The notes: a model not told the origin generated them from the letters alone. Positions 7,609 through 16,743 are shown, numbered from the stretch's first letter. The stretch: DNA of 64,000 bases from Vicinamibacterales bacterium (GCA_036504215.1 DASXVO010000081.1:62001-126000); one strand, 5' to 3'. Numbers and translations are program-made.

Positions 7609-9705
7609 ATGGAAGAACTGGATCGCCGTGGGTTCCTGAAGGCGGCCGGCTGCGGTGTGTTCATTCTCTTTTCGGTCGACGACCTCGCCGCGGCGGCACA
7701 GGAAGCAGGAGGCCAGCGCTCGTACCCGGACGATTTCAACGCCTATCTGAGAATCGGAGAAGATGGCCGTGTCGCGTGCTACTCGGGGAAGGTCGAGATG
7801 GGACAGGCCAACACGACGGCCCTGGCCCAGATGCTCGCCGACGAACTGGAGGTCCCGTTCGATCGCGTGGACATGGTCATGGGTGACACACGGCTGTGCC
7901 CGTGGGATGGAGGCACGAACGGCTCGCGCAGCATCAAGTACTTCGGACCTGCCCTGAGGGCCGCCGGCGCAGAGGCTCGTGAAGTCCTCATCCAGCTCGC
8001 GGCGGAACAACTTCAGCGACCGCCGGCGCAATTGACGGCCAAGGATGGGTTCGTCGTCGACCGCAACGGCGCGGGCATCCGCCTGGCCTACGGCGCGCTG
8101 ACCGGAGGCAAGCGTATCGAGAGGCATCTCGCGCAGAAGCCGGCATTGAAGAGCCCCGCGAAATGCGTGGTGATCGGCAAGTCGCTGCGGCAGCGAGACG
8201 GTGTGGACAAGGTGACCGGAAAGGCGAAGTTCGCGGGGGACGTCCGCCTGCCGGGCATGCTCTACGGCAAGATCCTCCGGCCGCCGGCGCACGGAGCCCA
8301 GCTGAAGAGCGTCGATGTCGAGGGCGCCGGAACGTTCCCTGGCGCGCGAGTGTTCCGGGACGGCAACTTCATCGCGGTCGTCCATCCCACGCCTGACGGC
8401 GCGGCATCGGCCCTCCAGCGGATCAAGGCGGACTTCAGCCTCCCTGACAGCAAGGTGGACGACGGCAACATCCTCGAGCATCTGATGGCGCAGCCGGGCG
8501 AGGGCCGCGCCGTCGAGGGGAAAGGAGACCTCGCGAAGGGACGCGAGATGGCGGCTGTCACGTTCGATGGGACATACTTCACCCCCTACATCGCGCACGC
8601 GGCGATCGAAACGCATTCGGCGCTGGCGCACGTCGCGAGCGACGAGACGACCGTGTGGGTCTCGACACAGCGGCCCTTCGGCGTTCAGCAGGAAGTGGCG
8701 AAAGCAATCGGGATCCCGGGAGACAAGGTGCGGGTGATCACCCCGCTCGTCGGCGGCGGGTTCGGCGGAAAGAGCGCAGGCCCGCAGGCGGTCGAAGCCG
8801 CACGATTGTCGAAGCTGGCCGGAGCGCCCGTGCAGGTGGTCTGGAGCCGGGACGAGGAGTTCTTCTACGATACGTTTCGACCTGCGGCGTTCGTCAGGAT
8901 CAGCTCCGGACTCGACTCCACCAACCGGATCACGTTCTGGGATTTCCAGGTCTTCTTCGCCGGCGACCGCAGCTCGCAGATGATCTACGACGTTCCTCAC
9001 CTGAGGACAACCTCCACCGGCAGTTTCGGCGGCGGGGGGCCGCATCCCTTCGGCACCGGGGCGTGGCGTGGCCCGGGCAGCAACACGAACAGCTTCGCCC
9101 GCGAGTCCCATATCGACATCATGGCGGCCAGTGTGGGCATGGACCCGGTGGCGTTCCGGCTGAAGAACCTCGCCAACCCGCGAATGGCGCGCGTGCTCAA
9201 GGCCGCCGCCGACGCATTCAAGTGGACGCCGGCCAGGTCCCCGAGCAAACGCGGGTACGGCGTGGCGCTCCTGGACTACCTGAACACGTATGTCGCGGCC
9301 ATGGCGGAAGTCGCCGTGGACAAGGTGACCGGGCAGATTCGCGTCAAGCGCGTCACGGTGGCACAGGATCTCGGGCAGGTGGTGAACCCCGAGGGAGCCC
9401 GGGTACAGATGGAGGGCAGCATCGTCATGGGGCTGTCGTCGGTCCTGACCGAGGAGATTCACTTTGGCGGCGGCAACATCAAGGAGCGAAACTTCGACCG
9501 CTACGACATCACCCGATTCTCGTGGGTGCCCGACATCGAGACGGTGCTCGTCGACAACCCCAATCTGGCGCCGCAAGGCTGCGGAGAGCCGACCATGACC
9601 TGCGTGGCGCCGATGATCGCCAACGCGCTATTCGACGCAACCGGCGTGAGGCTCTTCCGGCTTCCGCTGACGCCCGACAGGGTCAAGGCCGGGATGGCCC
9701 ACTGA
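7609..9705 (+). CDS. Molybdopterin-binding hydroxylase subunit, IorB-like
   Basis: 698 residues. The start DRRGFLKAAGCG is a Tat signal, so it is exported folded. Xanthine-dehydrogenase-superfamily large-subunit motifs follow: GKVEMGQANTTALAQMLADEL, VGGGFGGKS, GAWRGPG and, near the C terminus, GCGEPTM, whose Glu is the expected base that activates the Mo-bound water. Length and Tat signal fit the isoquinoline 1-oxidoreductase beta group. The usual [2Fe-2S] partner (IorA) and any cytochrome partner are not adjacent; the gene is followed by remnants. RBS GGAGGAGG precedes the ATG. The substrate is unknown. Confidence 0.88.
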   Translation: MEELDRRGFLKAAGCGVFILFSVDDLAAAAQEAGGQRSYPDDFNAYLRIGEDGRVACYSGKVEMGQANTTALAQMLADELEVPFDRVDMVMGDTRLCPWDGGTNGSRSIKYFGPALRAAGAEAREVLIQLAAEQLQRPPAQLTAKDGFVVDRNGAGIRLAYGALTGGKRIERHLAQKPALKSPAKCVVIGKSLRQRDGVDKVTGKAKFAGDVRLPGMLYGKILRPPAHGAQLKSVDVEGAGTFPGARVFRDGNFIAVVHPTPDGAASALQRIKADFSLPDSKVDDGNILEHLMAQPGEGRAVEGKGDLAKGREMAAVTFDGTYFTPYIAHAAIETHSALAHVASDETTVWVSTQRPFGVQQEVAKAIGIPGDKVRVITPLVGGGFGGKSAGPQAVEAARLSKLAGAPVQVVWSRDEEFFYDTFRPAAFVRISSGLDSTNRITFWDFQVFFAGDRSSQMIYDVPHLRTTSTGSFGGGGPHPFGTGAWRGPGSNTNSFARESHIDIMAASVGMDPVAFRLKNLANPRMARVLKAAADAFKWTPARSPSKRGYGVALLDYLNTYVAAMAEVAVDKVTGQIRVKRVTVAQDLGQVVNPEGARVQMEGSIVMGLSSVLTEEIHFGGGNIKERNFDRYDITRFSWVPDIETVLVDNPNLAPQGCGEPTMTCVAPMIANALFDATGVRLFRLPLTPDRVKAGMAH

Positions 9706-10075
9706 TCGCGTCGCCGAATTCCGCCACGTCCAGTCGCAGCAGGAAGTCGGTGACGATGCGGTTCTTCTCTCGCACGGCGCTCGTGCGCTTCTGATAGACA
9801 CAGAACCAGTCCTCGAGCAGGCGAAGCCTCGGAAACAGCGCCACGAGGTCGCCACGCGCGACCTTCCCGAGCACGGTGTACTTCGGCAGCACCGCGGCCC
9901 CGTATCCCTCCAGGGCGGCGTGGACCATCCCCCGAACCTGGTTCACCTCGATGATTCGCCCGGGCACCGGCCGCCGCCGCCCCGGAATCGACCGGAGCGC
10001 ATTGGCCCACCAGACCCCGGCTTTGTCGAGCGACAGCACCGGCACCCGCTCGAGATCGATCGGGCGGCGGGCCAT
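9683..10075 (-). pseudogene. LysR-type regulator, C-terminal fragment
   Basis: Only the second half of a LysR effector-binding domain remains: ERVPVLSLDKAGVWWANAL, then IIEVNQVRGMVHAALEGYGAAVLPKY and RTSAVREKNRIVTDFLL. The N-terminal helix-turn-helix and first ~170 residues are missing. The break is at about 10075, exactly where a TonB-receptor remnant begins on the other strand. Its 3' end overlaps the end of the molybdenum enzyme gene by 23 bases. Confidence 0.75.
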
Positions 10076-11020
10076 ATCAAGCAGGACCTGCACGAGGACC
10101 ACAACGTCGGGGAACCGATCAAGAACTTCAACGGCCGCATCGTGTCGGTGGGAGTCGAGGACAGCCTGGCGCTGTCGCCCGCGCTGTCGCTGGTGGGCGG
10201 CGTCAGCGGAGATTGGCAGGCCACCACGAAAGCCCAGGACTATCAGAAGGGACAGGCTTTCGACCTGCTGGTGTCGTGCCGGACCAGCGGCACGTCATGC
10301 GGCGACGCCAATGGCCTCAACCCGCAGGTGGGGGTGTTCTACTCGGTCCCCACGGGCCAGGTCCGGATGACCCTGGCGCGCAAGACGCGCATGCCGTCGT
10401 TGAAGGATCGCTATTCGTACAAGTTCGGGACGGCCGTGCCCAACCCCGACCTGAAGGCCGAACACAACATCACCGTCGAGGGCGGATACCAGGGCACGCT
10501 CGGGCCGAAGACCTCGTTCCAGGCAACGGTGTTCTACAGCCGGATCGACGACCTCATCCAGCGCTTTTACCTGCGGCCGAATCTCGCGCAGCTCCGCAAC
10601 ATCGGGCGGGCCTACCACGCGGGATTCGAGCTGGATGCGCGCACAGAGATCGTTCGACGGCTGGATGTCGGCGCGAACTACACGTTCCTGAAGAGAGAGA
10701 ATCTCAGCGACCCTCTCACGCCGCTCGTGGACACGCCGCGCCACAAGGGGCGGGTGTCGGTCACCGGCACCATCGCGTCGTTCCTGCACGCATCCGGCAA
10801 CCTCGAATTCGAGGCGGACCGCCGGACGCAGAACGAGGCGGGTGCTTATCTGGACGTCCCGTCCTTCGTGACGGCGAGCGTGAAAGGCGTCTAGACGATT
10901 GGCGGGCGGCTGGACGCCGAACTGGCGCTCCTCAACGCCTTCGACAAGTACTACTGGGTGTCGGACGGGTACCCCGAGTCCGGCCGAACCATTGGAGTGA
11001 CCGTTCGTTGCCGATTCTAA
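10076..11020 (+). pseudogene. TonB-dependent receptor, C-terminal fragment
   Basis: About 315 residues of the beta-barrel remain: alternating strands such as SLALSPALSLVGGVSGDW, FQATVFYSRIDDLIQ, AYHAGFELDART and the final IGVTVRCRF ending in Phe, as outer-membrane barrels do. Plug and N-terminal domain are lost at the junction near 10075. A TAG at 10892-10894 interrupts the same frame 41 codons before the terminal TAA. The gene is therefore broken twice. It is not a fragment of the intact receptor downstream. Confidence 0.8.
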
Positions 11021-11096
11021 TCAGGCGATCCGCCTTCCGCTCGGGCGGTCGTGTTGCTGCCTGCCTTGAAAGCGGGAGCGTCGAAGCAGGGACGCT

Positions 11097-13460
11097 TCAG
11101 AATCTGTACGCGACGTTGACGTAGTAGTTCCGGCCGGGTTCGCGCACCCGCGTCCCCAGACGGAACGGATCGCGCTGATACGACATGTGGTCCACGTACA
11201 GCGCGTCGAGCACGTTGTCCACTGCGAACGTCACGCGCACGTTGCGCTTCTGGCCGCCCACCTTGAGATTGAGTACGCCGTACGCCGGCATCGGCTCTTC
11301 CTGGAGGTCGGTGTCCACGTGGACGTGCTTCCCCGAGAACACCGCCTGGATCTCACCGAAGTAGGCCGACCGGTCGTACCGGATCGACGCGGTTCCGAGG
11401 AACGGGTGGATCTCCGCCACGTTCGGGCTCGTGATTCCGAGCGCAGGATTCGGATCCTTCGTGGCCCGGGTGTAGGACGCGTTGAACGACGTGAACAGGC
11501 TGTCGGTGACCGGACAGGTCGCGGTCAGCTCGCCGGTCCACATCCTCGCGTCGACGTTCGCATAGGAGCGGGCGGCGCTGTTCATGATTCCCGGCACGGC
11601 GTTGATCTTCTTCTGCGAGTGAACGGTGATGTAGTCGGTGAGGCGGTCGTGGTACACGGACGCGGAGACGACCGCTCGTCGGTGGGTGTAGCTCAGGCCG
11701 CCGGTCACGCCCGTGTTGCCGGTCGTGCGGAGGTTCGGACTTCCCACCCAGTCGCTCCCCGTCCGCTTGAGCGAGTAGTAGCGTTCCTGCGGGTCGGGCA
11801 CCCGTTCGGTGTGGCCAACGCCCGCCGTCAGCTCGAACAGGTTGCCGACGCGGTGCGTCACGCGGGCCTTGGCCGATACGCCAGCGTCGGTCGTGGACGT
11901 GCTCCGCGTGCCGTTGTAGGCGTAGTAGAGGCCGGTGTTCGCCTTGCTCGCGTCCGCGGCGCTGCGGGACCAATCCACACGCCCTCCAACCTCCACCTTC
12001 GTCCCGGCGCCGAGCGTCCGCCGGTGTTCGACAAAAGCGCCCAGGTGATCGATGCTGACGTCGGGCACCGAGTACTGGGGCGCGTACTTCATGCCGGCCA
12101 TGAGTGTTGAGATGTCCCAGTTCCGCCGGTAGGCTTCGACACCTGTGGAGATCGACCCCAATACCGCCTCGACGCTCCCCCCCGCGGTGTTCGTGTTCGC
12201 CTGCGAGGCCATGCTGTACTCTCGCGCCATCCCGATCGACGTGGTGCGAAACTGGTCGGTCATCCAGTGATTGACGCGGGTGTAGTAGGCTCGAGCGGCG
12301 ACGGTATGGAACCAGCCGGAATGGCGCGCCCACTCGTAGCTCACGCTCGCGCGATCCGCGGTGTCCCAGATTCCGTCCATCTGCAGGTAGGCGTATTTTA
12401 CGTCGGTCGCCTTCTGCCGCGTGTACGCCACCTGGACCGAATGCCCCGCCCCGGGCGACACGAACCCGCGCACCCACCCGGTATTCGCGGTGAACGCCTT
12501 CCCGGCCACCTGGTCGGGACGGTAGTTGGCGTACTGCGTGTAGAGGGTCCCGGACCCGTCCTCGTAGGCATCAGACGTTCTGAACGAGAATCCGCCGAGA
12601 ACAGACATCGCGGCGGTGCCGGCCGACGCCGTCACCGACGGGTTGATGTACCCGCTCGACCCGAAGGCCAGGTTCGGGCTCGCGTGGAGCCCCTGTGCCG
12701 GCGCCCGCGTCACCACGTTGACCACGCCGCCGAGACTCCCTTCGTGACGGACATCGTACGGTCCCTTCCCCACGTCCAGGTGGTCGACCTCGGCGAAGTC
12801 GGCGTGGAACGCCGCGGGGTCCATGCCATTGGGACAAGCTCCGTACACCCGGTCGCCATCGATCAGCACGGTGAGATTGCGGCTCTGGAAGCCGTGGACG
12901 ATGATGTCATTGGCGATTGCACCCTTGCGAATCTTGTAGACGCCGTTCAGCTCGGCCAGCGCCTCGCCGACGTCCCGCGCGGTGCTCTCCCGAATCTCGG
13001 ACACGGCGATCGTCTCCTTCACGAGCGAGCCGATGACATTGACGGATTCGGAGACCGTGGCGAGCGCCAGCTTGAAATTCTGGGCGCGGCTCTCTCCCGC
13101 TCCGAGCGTGAGCCGAGCGCTGCCTTGCAGGAAGCCGTCCAGGGTGGCTGTGAGGTCGTATTCTCCGGGCGCCAGGTTGGATCCGCTGAATCGCCCGTGG
13201 TCAGCCGTCACGATTGTCAGCACCTGCCTGGTTGCCGTGTTGGTGATCGTCACGGTCACACCCGGCAGCCGCGCATCGTCGGGGCCAACGACGATGCCGT
13301 CGACTTCAGCCGTGTCCGGTCGGACCTCGGCCCGCGATGGCACAGACGCTGCCGAACGCGCCTGTCGCGCGGAGTCCGAGACGATCTGGGCGTGCAGATC
13401 ACCAGCAAGTCCAGCCGAGAGTCCGACAGCGCAGAGCACCATCAGGAGTGGTCGAGACAT
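11097..13460 (-). CDS. TonB-dependent receptor, OprC-like
   Basis: 787 residues from the ATG at 13460. Signal peptide (LLMVLCAVGLSAGLAG), then a carboxypeptidase-like beta-sandwich (VDGIVVGPDDARLPGVTVTI, ~50-130), then the plug (ARDVGEALAELNGVYKIRKG; VLIDGDRVYGACPNGMD; LDVGKGPYDVRHEG), then the barrel ending NYYVNVAYRF. The ACPNGMDP stretch resembles the copper-porin group OprC, so copper is a candidate substrate, not proven. It lies downstream of regBA on the same strand and has its own promoter (TTCACA at 13527-13522, TACACT at 13504-13499 on the minus strand). Confidence 0.85.
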   Translation of the reverse strand: MSRPLLMVLCAVGLSAGLAGDLHAQIVSDSARQARSAASVPSRAEVRPDTAEVDGIVVGPDDARLPGVTVTITNTATRQVLTIVTADHGRFSGSNLAPGEYDLTATLDGFLQGSARLTLGAGESRAQNFKLALATVSESVNVIGSLVKETIAVSEIRESTARDVGEALAELNGVYKIRKGAIANDIIVHGFQSRNLTVLIDGDRVYGACPNGMDPAAFHADFAEVDHLDVGKGPYDVRHEGSLGGVVNVVTRAPAQGLHASPNLAFGSSGYINPSVTASAGTAAMSVLGGFSFRTSDAYEDGSGTLYTQYANYRPDQVAGKAFTANTGWVRGFVSPGAGHSVQVAYTRQKATDVKYAYLQMDGIWDTADRASVSYEWARHSGWFHTVAARAYYTRVNHWMTDQFRTTSIGMAREYSMASQANTNTAGGSVEAVLGSISTGVEAYRRNWDISTLMAGMKYAPQYSVPDVSIDHLGAFVEHRRTLGAGTKVEVGGRVDWSRSAADASKANTGLYYAYNGTRSTSTTDAGVSAKARVTHRVGNLFELTAGVGHTERVPDPQERYYSLKRTGSDWVGSPNLRTTGNTGVTGGLSYTHRRAVVSASVYHDRLTDYITVHSQKKINAVPGIMNSAARSYANVDARMWTGELTATCPVTDSLFTSFNASYTRATKDPNPALGITSPNVAEIHPFLGTASIRYDRSAYFGEIQAVFSGKHVHVDTDLQEEPMPAYGVLNLKVGGQKRNVRVTFAVDNVLDALYVDHMSYQRDPFRLGTRVREPGRNYYVNVAYRF

Positions 13461-13498
13461 GAGAGCCTCCAGAGCCGCATTCACAGGCTTTGCCCGGC

Positions 13499-13563
13499 AG
13501 TGTAATGGGGAAGATCGCTCGTGTGAATGAGGCAAGATGTCGCGGTACCAAGGTCGTGGTACC
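13499..13563 (-). promoter_or_regulatory. Promoter and upstream dyad of the TonB receptor
   Basis: On the minus strand TTCACA (13527-13522), 17 bases, TACACT (13504-13499). Upstream of the -35 box is an inverted repeat GGTACCA-N6-TGGTACC (13544-13563), a plausible activator site. Which regulator binds is unknown. Confidence 0.5.
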
Positions 13564-13577
13564 TAAGTACTCGACCG

Positions 13578-13600
13578 GCTCTGGGCTCTGGGCTCCAGGC
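13578..13600. repeat. Short 7-base-period repeat
   Basis: GGCTCTG GGCTCTG GGCTCCA, three units. It belongs with the longer arrays at 38104, 41284, 43614, 48651, 56814 and 61151. Confidence 0.55.
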
Positions 13601-13608
13601 GGTGGGCG

Positions 13609-14163
13609 TCAGCGCGGTGAGGGGAATCGATCGAGCTTGCGCTGAAGGGAGCGACGGTGGATGCCCAGCAGCCGTGCCGCTCTGGAGATGTTGCCGCCAC
13701 AATCGGCGAGCACGCGGTTGATGTGTTCCCACTCGACGCGCGCCAGCGACGGCACCTGGCCTGGCTGACCCGTGGCCGCGAGCGGGCTCGTCTGGCGCGA
13801 GAGTGCCGCGATGATCTGATCGACATCCGCGGGCTTGGTCAGGTACTCGGCGGCACCCAGTCTCACGGCCTCGACCGCGGTTGCGATCGACCCGTACCCG
13901 GTCAGCACCACCGCCACGGTTGCCGCGTCGATCGCCTTGATGTCGCGGATGACGTCGAGGCCCGACTTGCCGCCGGGCATGCGAAGGTCGACGAGCACGA
14001 ACTCAGGGCTGTCGTCGCGAGCCGCCTGCAGCGCGGTCTCGTGGTCGCAGGCCTCGCGCACCTCGAAGCCCCGATCGCGCAGGGCGCGTGCAAGGCGTTC
14101 TCGCAGGCGGTCGTCGTCTTCGACGATGAGCACGGACCGAGGAGCGTCAGTTGGAGCCGGCAT
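13609..14163 (-). CDS. regA: RegA/ActR-type response regulator
   Basis: 184 residues. Receiver domain with acidic pocket EDDD, phospho-acceptor in VLVDLRMPGG, Thr in VVLTGYG and Lys in YLTKPAD; then a Pro/Gln linker and a Fis-type helix-turn-helix VEWEHINRVLADCGGNISRAARLLGIHRRSLQRKL. This layout, and its position 3' of a RegB-like kinase with a 17-base overlap, identify the RegA/PrrA/ActR group of global redox regulators. It presumably controls respiratory and redox genes. Confidence 0.88.
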   Translation of the reverse strand: MPAPTDAPRSVLIVEDDDRLRERLARALRDRGFEVREACDHETALQAARDDSPEFVLVDLRMPGGKSGLDVIRDIKAIDAATVAVVLTGYGSIATAVEAVRLGAAEYLTKPADVDQIIAALSRQTSPLAATGQPGQVPSLARVEWEHINRVLADCGGNISRAARLLGIHRRSLQRKLDRFPSPR

Positions 14164-15559
14164 GTTCTTTCACCCGCACGGGGAGTTCGAGGCGGGCCGT
14201 CGTGCCCCGCCCCGGGGCCGAGTCGAGGTCGAAACGTCCCCCCAATTGTTCCGCCAGGCTCCTGGCGAGCGTGAGACCCAGGCCGAGTCCATGTCCCGGA
14301 GCCTTGGTCGTGAAGAACGGCTCCTCCGCGCGCGCCAGGATCTCGGCGCTCATGCCAATGCCCTCGTCGCGAACGACGATGTCGAGTGCGCGGCCGGCGT
14401 CGGCGCGGAGGGCGATCGGCTGGCCCGCGGCAGACGCCCGCAGGGCGTTGTCGATCAAACTGGAGACGACGCGTACGAGCGCACGCCGCGGCAGGAAGAG
14501 ACGCGCATCGTCGCCCGACACGTGCGTGGTGACGCGCGAGGCGTGCTCCGGCGCCACGCCGCCGAGCACGTCTCGCACGAACTCACCGAGCGTGAACGTG
14601 GTCGGCATCTCCCCGGCGGCGCTGCCGATGCCATTCAGAATCTCGCGACAGCGGTTCACCTCGCCGCGAATCAGCCGGATGTCGTCGGCCACCCGGCCGC
14701 CCGCCGACGAAGGCAGGGAGGTGAGATTCCGCTCCAGTTCGCCAGCCACCACCGCCACGGTCATGAGGGGTGTCGCCAGTTCGTGCGCCGCTCCTGCCGC
14801 CAGCGTGGTCAGGGCGGAGAGGCGCTCCGCCTTGGCGGCTGCCTCCCGCATCCGCTGTATTTCGCGGTCCTGCCTGGCGAGACCCGTCGTGAGCCGCGTG
14901 ACGAAGAATGCGGTGAGCGCCGCGGCGAGCGTGAGAGCCACCCACATGACCTGGAGGTGGCGCGTGAACTCATGTCCGTGTCCGAACGCCATCCCGCCGG
15001 CGCCGGCCGACATGTCCGTCGGCGACAAGGCGAAGAGCGTCGCGTAGCACGACACGCCAAATGCGGTGAGGCACCACGTCCAGCGCGATCCGAGGGTCAC
15101 GGCGGCGGCCGTGATGTGCACCAGGTAGAACACGCTGAACGGGTTCGCGGCTCCGCCCGTTGCCGAGAGCAGCGCCGTCAACTGCAGCATGTCGAACGCC
15201 AGGATCGCCGCCGACCACGCCTCCGACAGAGGCCGATGGCGCATCCAGTACGCGAGGCCGGCGTTGGTGACGCCCATCGCTCCGACCAGCGCGAGCAGCA
15301 ATCCGATCGGGAAGTCGACGCCCGCGGAGCCCCAGATGGCGCCGATGAGGATGACCTGGCCAACGACCCAGCCCCACCGCAGACGGACCAGCCACCACGC
15401 CCGAACGTTGCCACGGGGCGTGCCGGCGCCGGCCTGCGTGTCCGAGAAGACGACTGGATCTGCGCTCGTGGTGGCGGCTCCTCGCGCCGTATTATGCCTC
15501 AACCCTCCATCGAGCGACGGCTGGCACACGCGCCCGGTCCGGGCGACGGGGTGGCGCAT
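14147..15559 (-). CDS. regB: RegB-type redox-sensing histidine kinase
   Basis: Up to 470 residues; the first ~35 before VRAWWLVRLRWGW look non-coding, so the true start is probably an alternative codon near 15450. Six membrane segments follow. The loop TGGAANPFSVFYLVH contains GGxxNPF, the heptapeptide by which RegB senses ubiquinone. The H-box is GAAHELATPL, with the phospho-His, and the following EVNRCREIL contains the Cys that matches the redox-active Cys of RegB. An ATPase domain follows (DNALRAS, DEGIGM, GLGLGLT). It transfers phosphate to the RegA-like regulator encoded next. Confidence 0.88.
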   Translation of the reverse strand: MRHPVARTGRVCQPSLDGGLRHNTARGAATTSADPVVFSDTQAGAGTPRGNVRAWWLVRLRWGWVVGQVILIGAIWGSAGVDFPIGLLLALVGAMGVTNAGLAYWMRHRPLSEAWSAAILAFDMLQLTALLSATGGAANPFSVFYLVHITAAAVTLGSRWTWCLTAFGVSCYATLFALSPTDMSAGAGGMAFGHGHEFTRHLQVMWVALTLAAALTAFFVTRLTTGLARQDREIQRMREAAAKAERLSALTTLAAGAAHELATPLMTVAVVAGELERNLTSLPSSAGGRVADDIRLIRGEVNRCREILNGIGSAAGEMPTTFTLGEFVRDVLGGVAPEHASRVTTHVSGDDARLFLPRRALVRVVSSLIDNALRASAAGQPIALRADAGRALDIVVRDEGIGMSAEILARAEEPFFTTKAPGHGLGLGLTLARSLAEQLGGRFDLDSAPGRGTTARLELPVRVKEHAGSN

Positions 15560-15606
15560 CGAGGGTCATCGGCGACTCGACTTCCGGAGACGTCGGAACT
15601 TTCTTC

Positions 15607-15635
15607 TTGACAATGCGTGTTGTAACACCTACTAT
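15607..15635 (+). promoter_or_regulatory. Strong promoter with operator in the spacer
   Basis: TTGACA (15607-15612), 17 bases, TACTAT (15630-15635). The spacer holds the dyad GTGTTGTAACAC (15617-15628). The expected transcript start coincides with the GTG start codon of the MarR gene at 15642. Confidence 0.7.
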
Positions 15636-15641
15636 GGCGAT

Positions 15642-16106
15642 GTGGCCAGAGACCTTCGCACCGAACTCAAGCAGACCAAGCCGTTCCGCAGCCTTCAGCA
15701 CGAGGCGTTGCTGAGCATTCAGAGGACCGCGGCCGTCGTCGAGCACGAGTTCGAAGCCGACATCAAGCCCTACGGCATCACCGCCACGCAGTACAACGTG
15801 CTGCGGATCCTGCGCGGCGCGGGCGTCGATGGGCTCTGCCGAAACGAGATTCGCGACCGCATGCTGCGGCGCGTCCCCGACGTCACCCGGCTGCTCGACC
15901 GACTCGAGGAGATGGCGCTCGTCACCCGCGCCCGAACCGGCGACGACCGCCGCTTCGTGACGACGCGGATCACGCAGTCCGGCCTGGCGATCCTGGCGAC
16001 ACTCGATCCCCTCGTGGACGAGGTGAACGCGCGTCAGGTCGCACGGCTGGACAAGGCTCAGCTGCGCACGTTGATCGATTTGCTGGCGGAAGTTCGAGAC
16101 AGATAG
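15642..16106 (+). CDS. MarR-family regulator
   Basis: 154 residues from GTG 15642. Winged-helix core: ITATQYNVLRILRGAG, NEIRDRMLRRVPDVTRLLDRLEEMALVTRARTGDDRRFVTTRIT, with the DxRxxxxxIT wing typical of the family. No in-frame ATG occurs in the first 70 codons, and the promoter's predicted start site falls on this GTG, which suggests a leaderless mRNA. A related dyad (GTGTTATCACAC) stands in front of the next gene, yceI, so it likely represses itself and yceI. Confidence 0.85.
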   Translation: MARDLRTELKQTKPFRSLQHEALLSIQRTAAVVEHEFEADIKPYGITATQYNVLRILRGAGVDGLCRNEIRDRMLRRVPDVTRLLDRLEEMALVTRARTGDDRRFVTTRITQSGLAILATLDPLVDEVNARQVARLDKAQLRTLIDLLAEVRDR

Positions 16107-16169
16107 GAAGGCGTGGAAGAACTCGGACGGGCGAGTGCCGCCCGGATCCCGGCGAACCCGCCTCGACAG

Positions 16170-16181
16170 GTGTTATCACAC
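16170..16181. promoter_or_regulatory. Probable MarR operator before yceI
   Basis: GTGTTATCACAC resembles GTGTTGTAACAC in the MarR promoter. It lies 23 bases before the yceI ATG. Confidence 0.5.
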
Positions 16182-16203
16182 AGAGCAGGACAGGAGCACA
16201 ATC

Positions 16204-16743
16204 ATGGCAGCGACAACAGCGGTTCGGACGTTTGCAATCGACAAGGCCCACTCGGAGGCGGTGTTCCAGGTCCGGCACCTGGTCACCCGCGTTCGCGGAC
16301 GCTTCAGTGACTTCGCAGGCACGATCCAGTTCAACGAGGCGAGCCCCGAGAACTCGACGGCCGACGTGACGATCCAGGCGGCGACCATCGACACCAATCA
16401 GGCCGATCGCGACACGCATCTCCGGTCCGCCGATTTCTTCTCGGTCGAGCAGTACCCGACGCTCACCTTCAAGAGCACGAAGGTGACGAAGACCGGCAGC
16501 GAAACGCTCGACGTGACGGGCGACCTGACGATCCGCGGCGTGACGAAACCGGTCACCTTGAAGACGACGTTCCTCGGGCTGGCGAAAGACCCGTGGGGCA
16601 ACCTGCGGGCCGGGTTCGAGGCGGAGGTGACGATCAACCGGAAGGATTTCGGCCTGATGTGGAACGCCACGCTCGAAACGGGCGGGTTCCTGGTGGGCGA
16701 CGAGGTGAAGATCAGCCTCTCGGTTCAGGCCGTGGCGCAGTAA
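16204..16743 (+). CDS. YceI-family lipid-binding protein
   Basis: 179 residues. Single YceI lipocalin-like domain: FAIDKAHSEAVFQVRHLVTRVRGRFSDFAG, ADVTIQAATIDTN, RDTHLRSADFFSVEQYPTLTFKST, GDLTIRGVTKPVTL and GFEAEVTINRKDFG. These barrels bind isoprenoid or other lipids. No signal peptide, so this copy is cytoplasmic; many relatives are periplasmic. RBS CAGGAG. It is 97 bases downstream of the MarR gene and probably under its control. Confidence 0.92.
   Translation: MAATTAVRTFAIDKAHSEAVFQVRHLVTRVRGRFSDFAGTIQFNEASPENSTADVTIQAATIDTNQADRDTHLRSADFFSVEQYPTLTFKSTKVTKTGSETLDVTGDLTIRGVTKPVTLKTTFLGLAKDPWGNLRAGFEAEVTINRKDFGLMWNATLETGGFLVGDEVKISLSVQAVAQ

Noticed and set aside
7477-9576. A 699-codon open frame antisense to the molybdenum hydroxylase gene.
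   Set aside because: It mirrors a high-GC gene with strong motifs on the other strand and its own translation is low-complexity Arg/His/Asp-rich sequence with no domain pattern.
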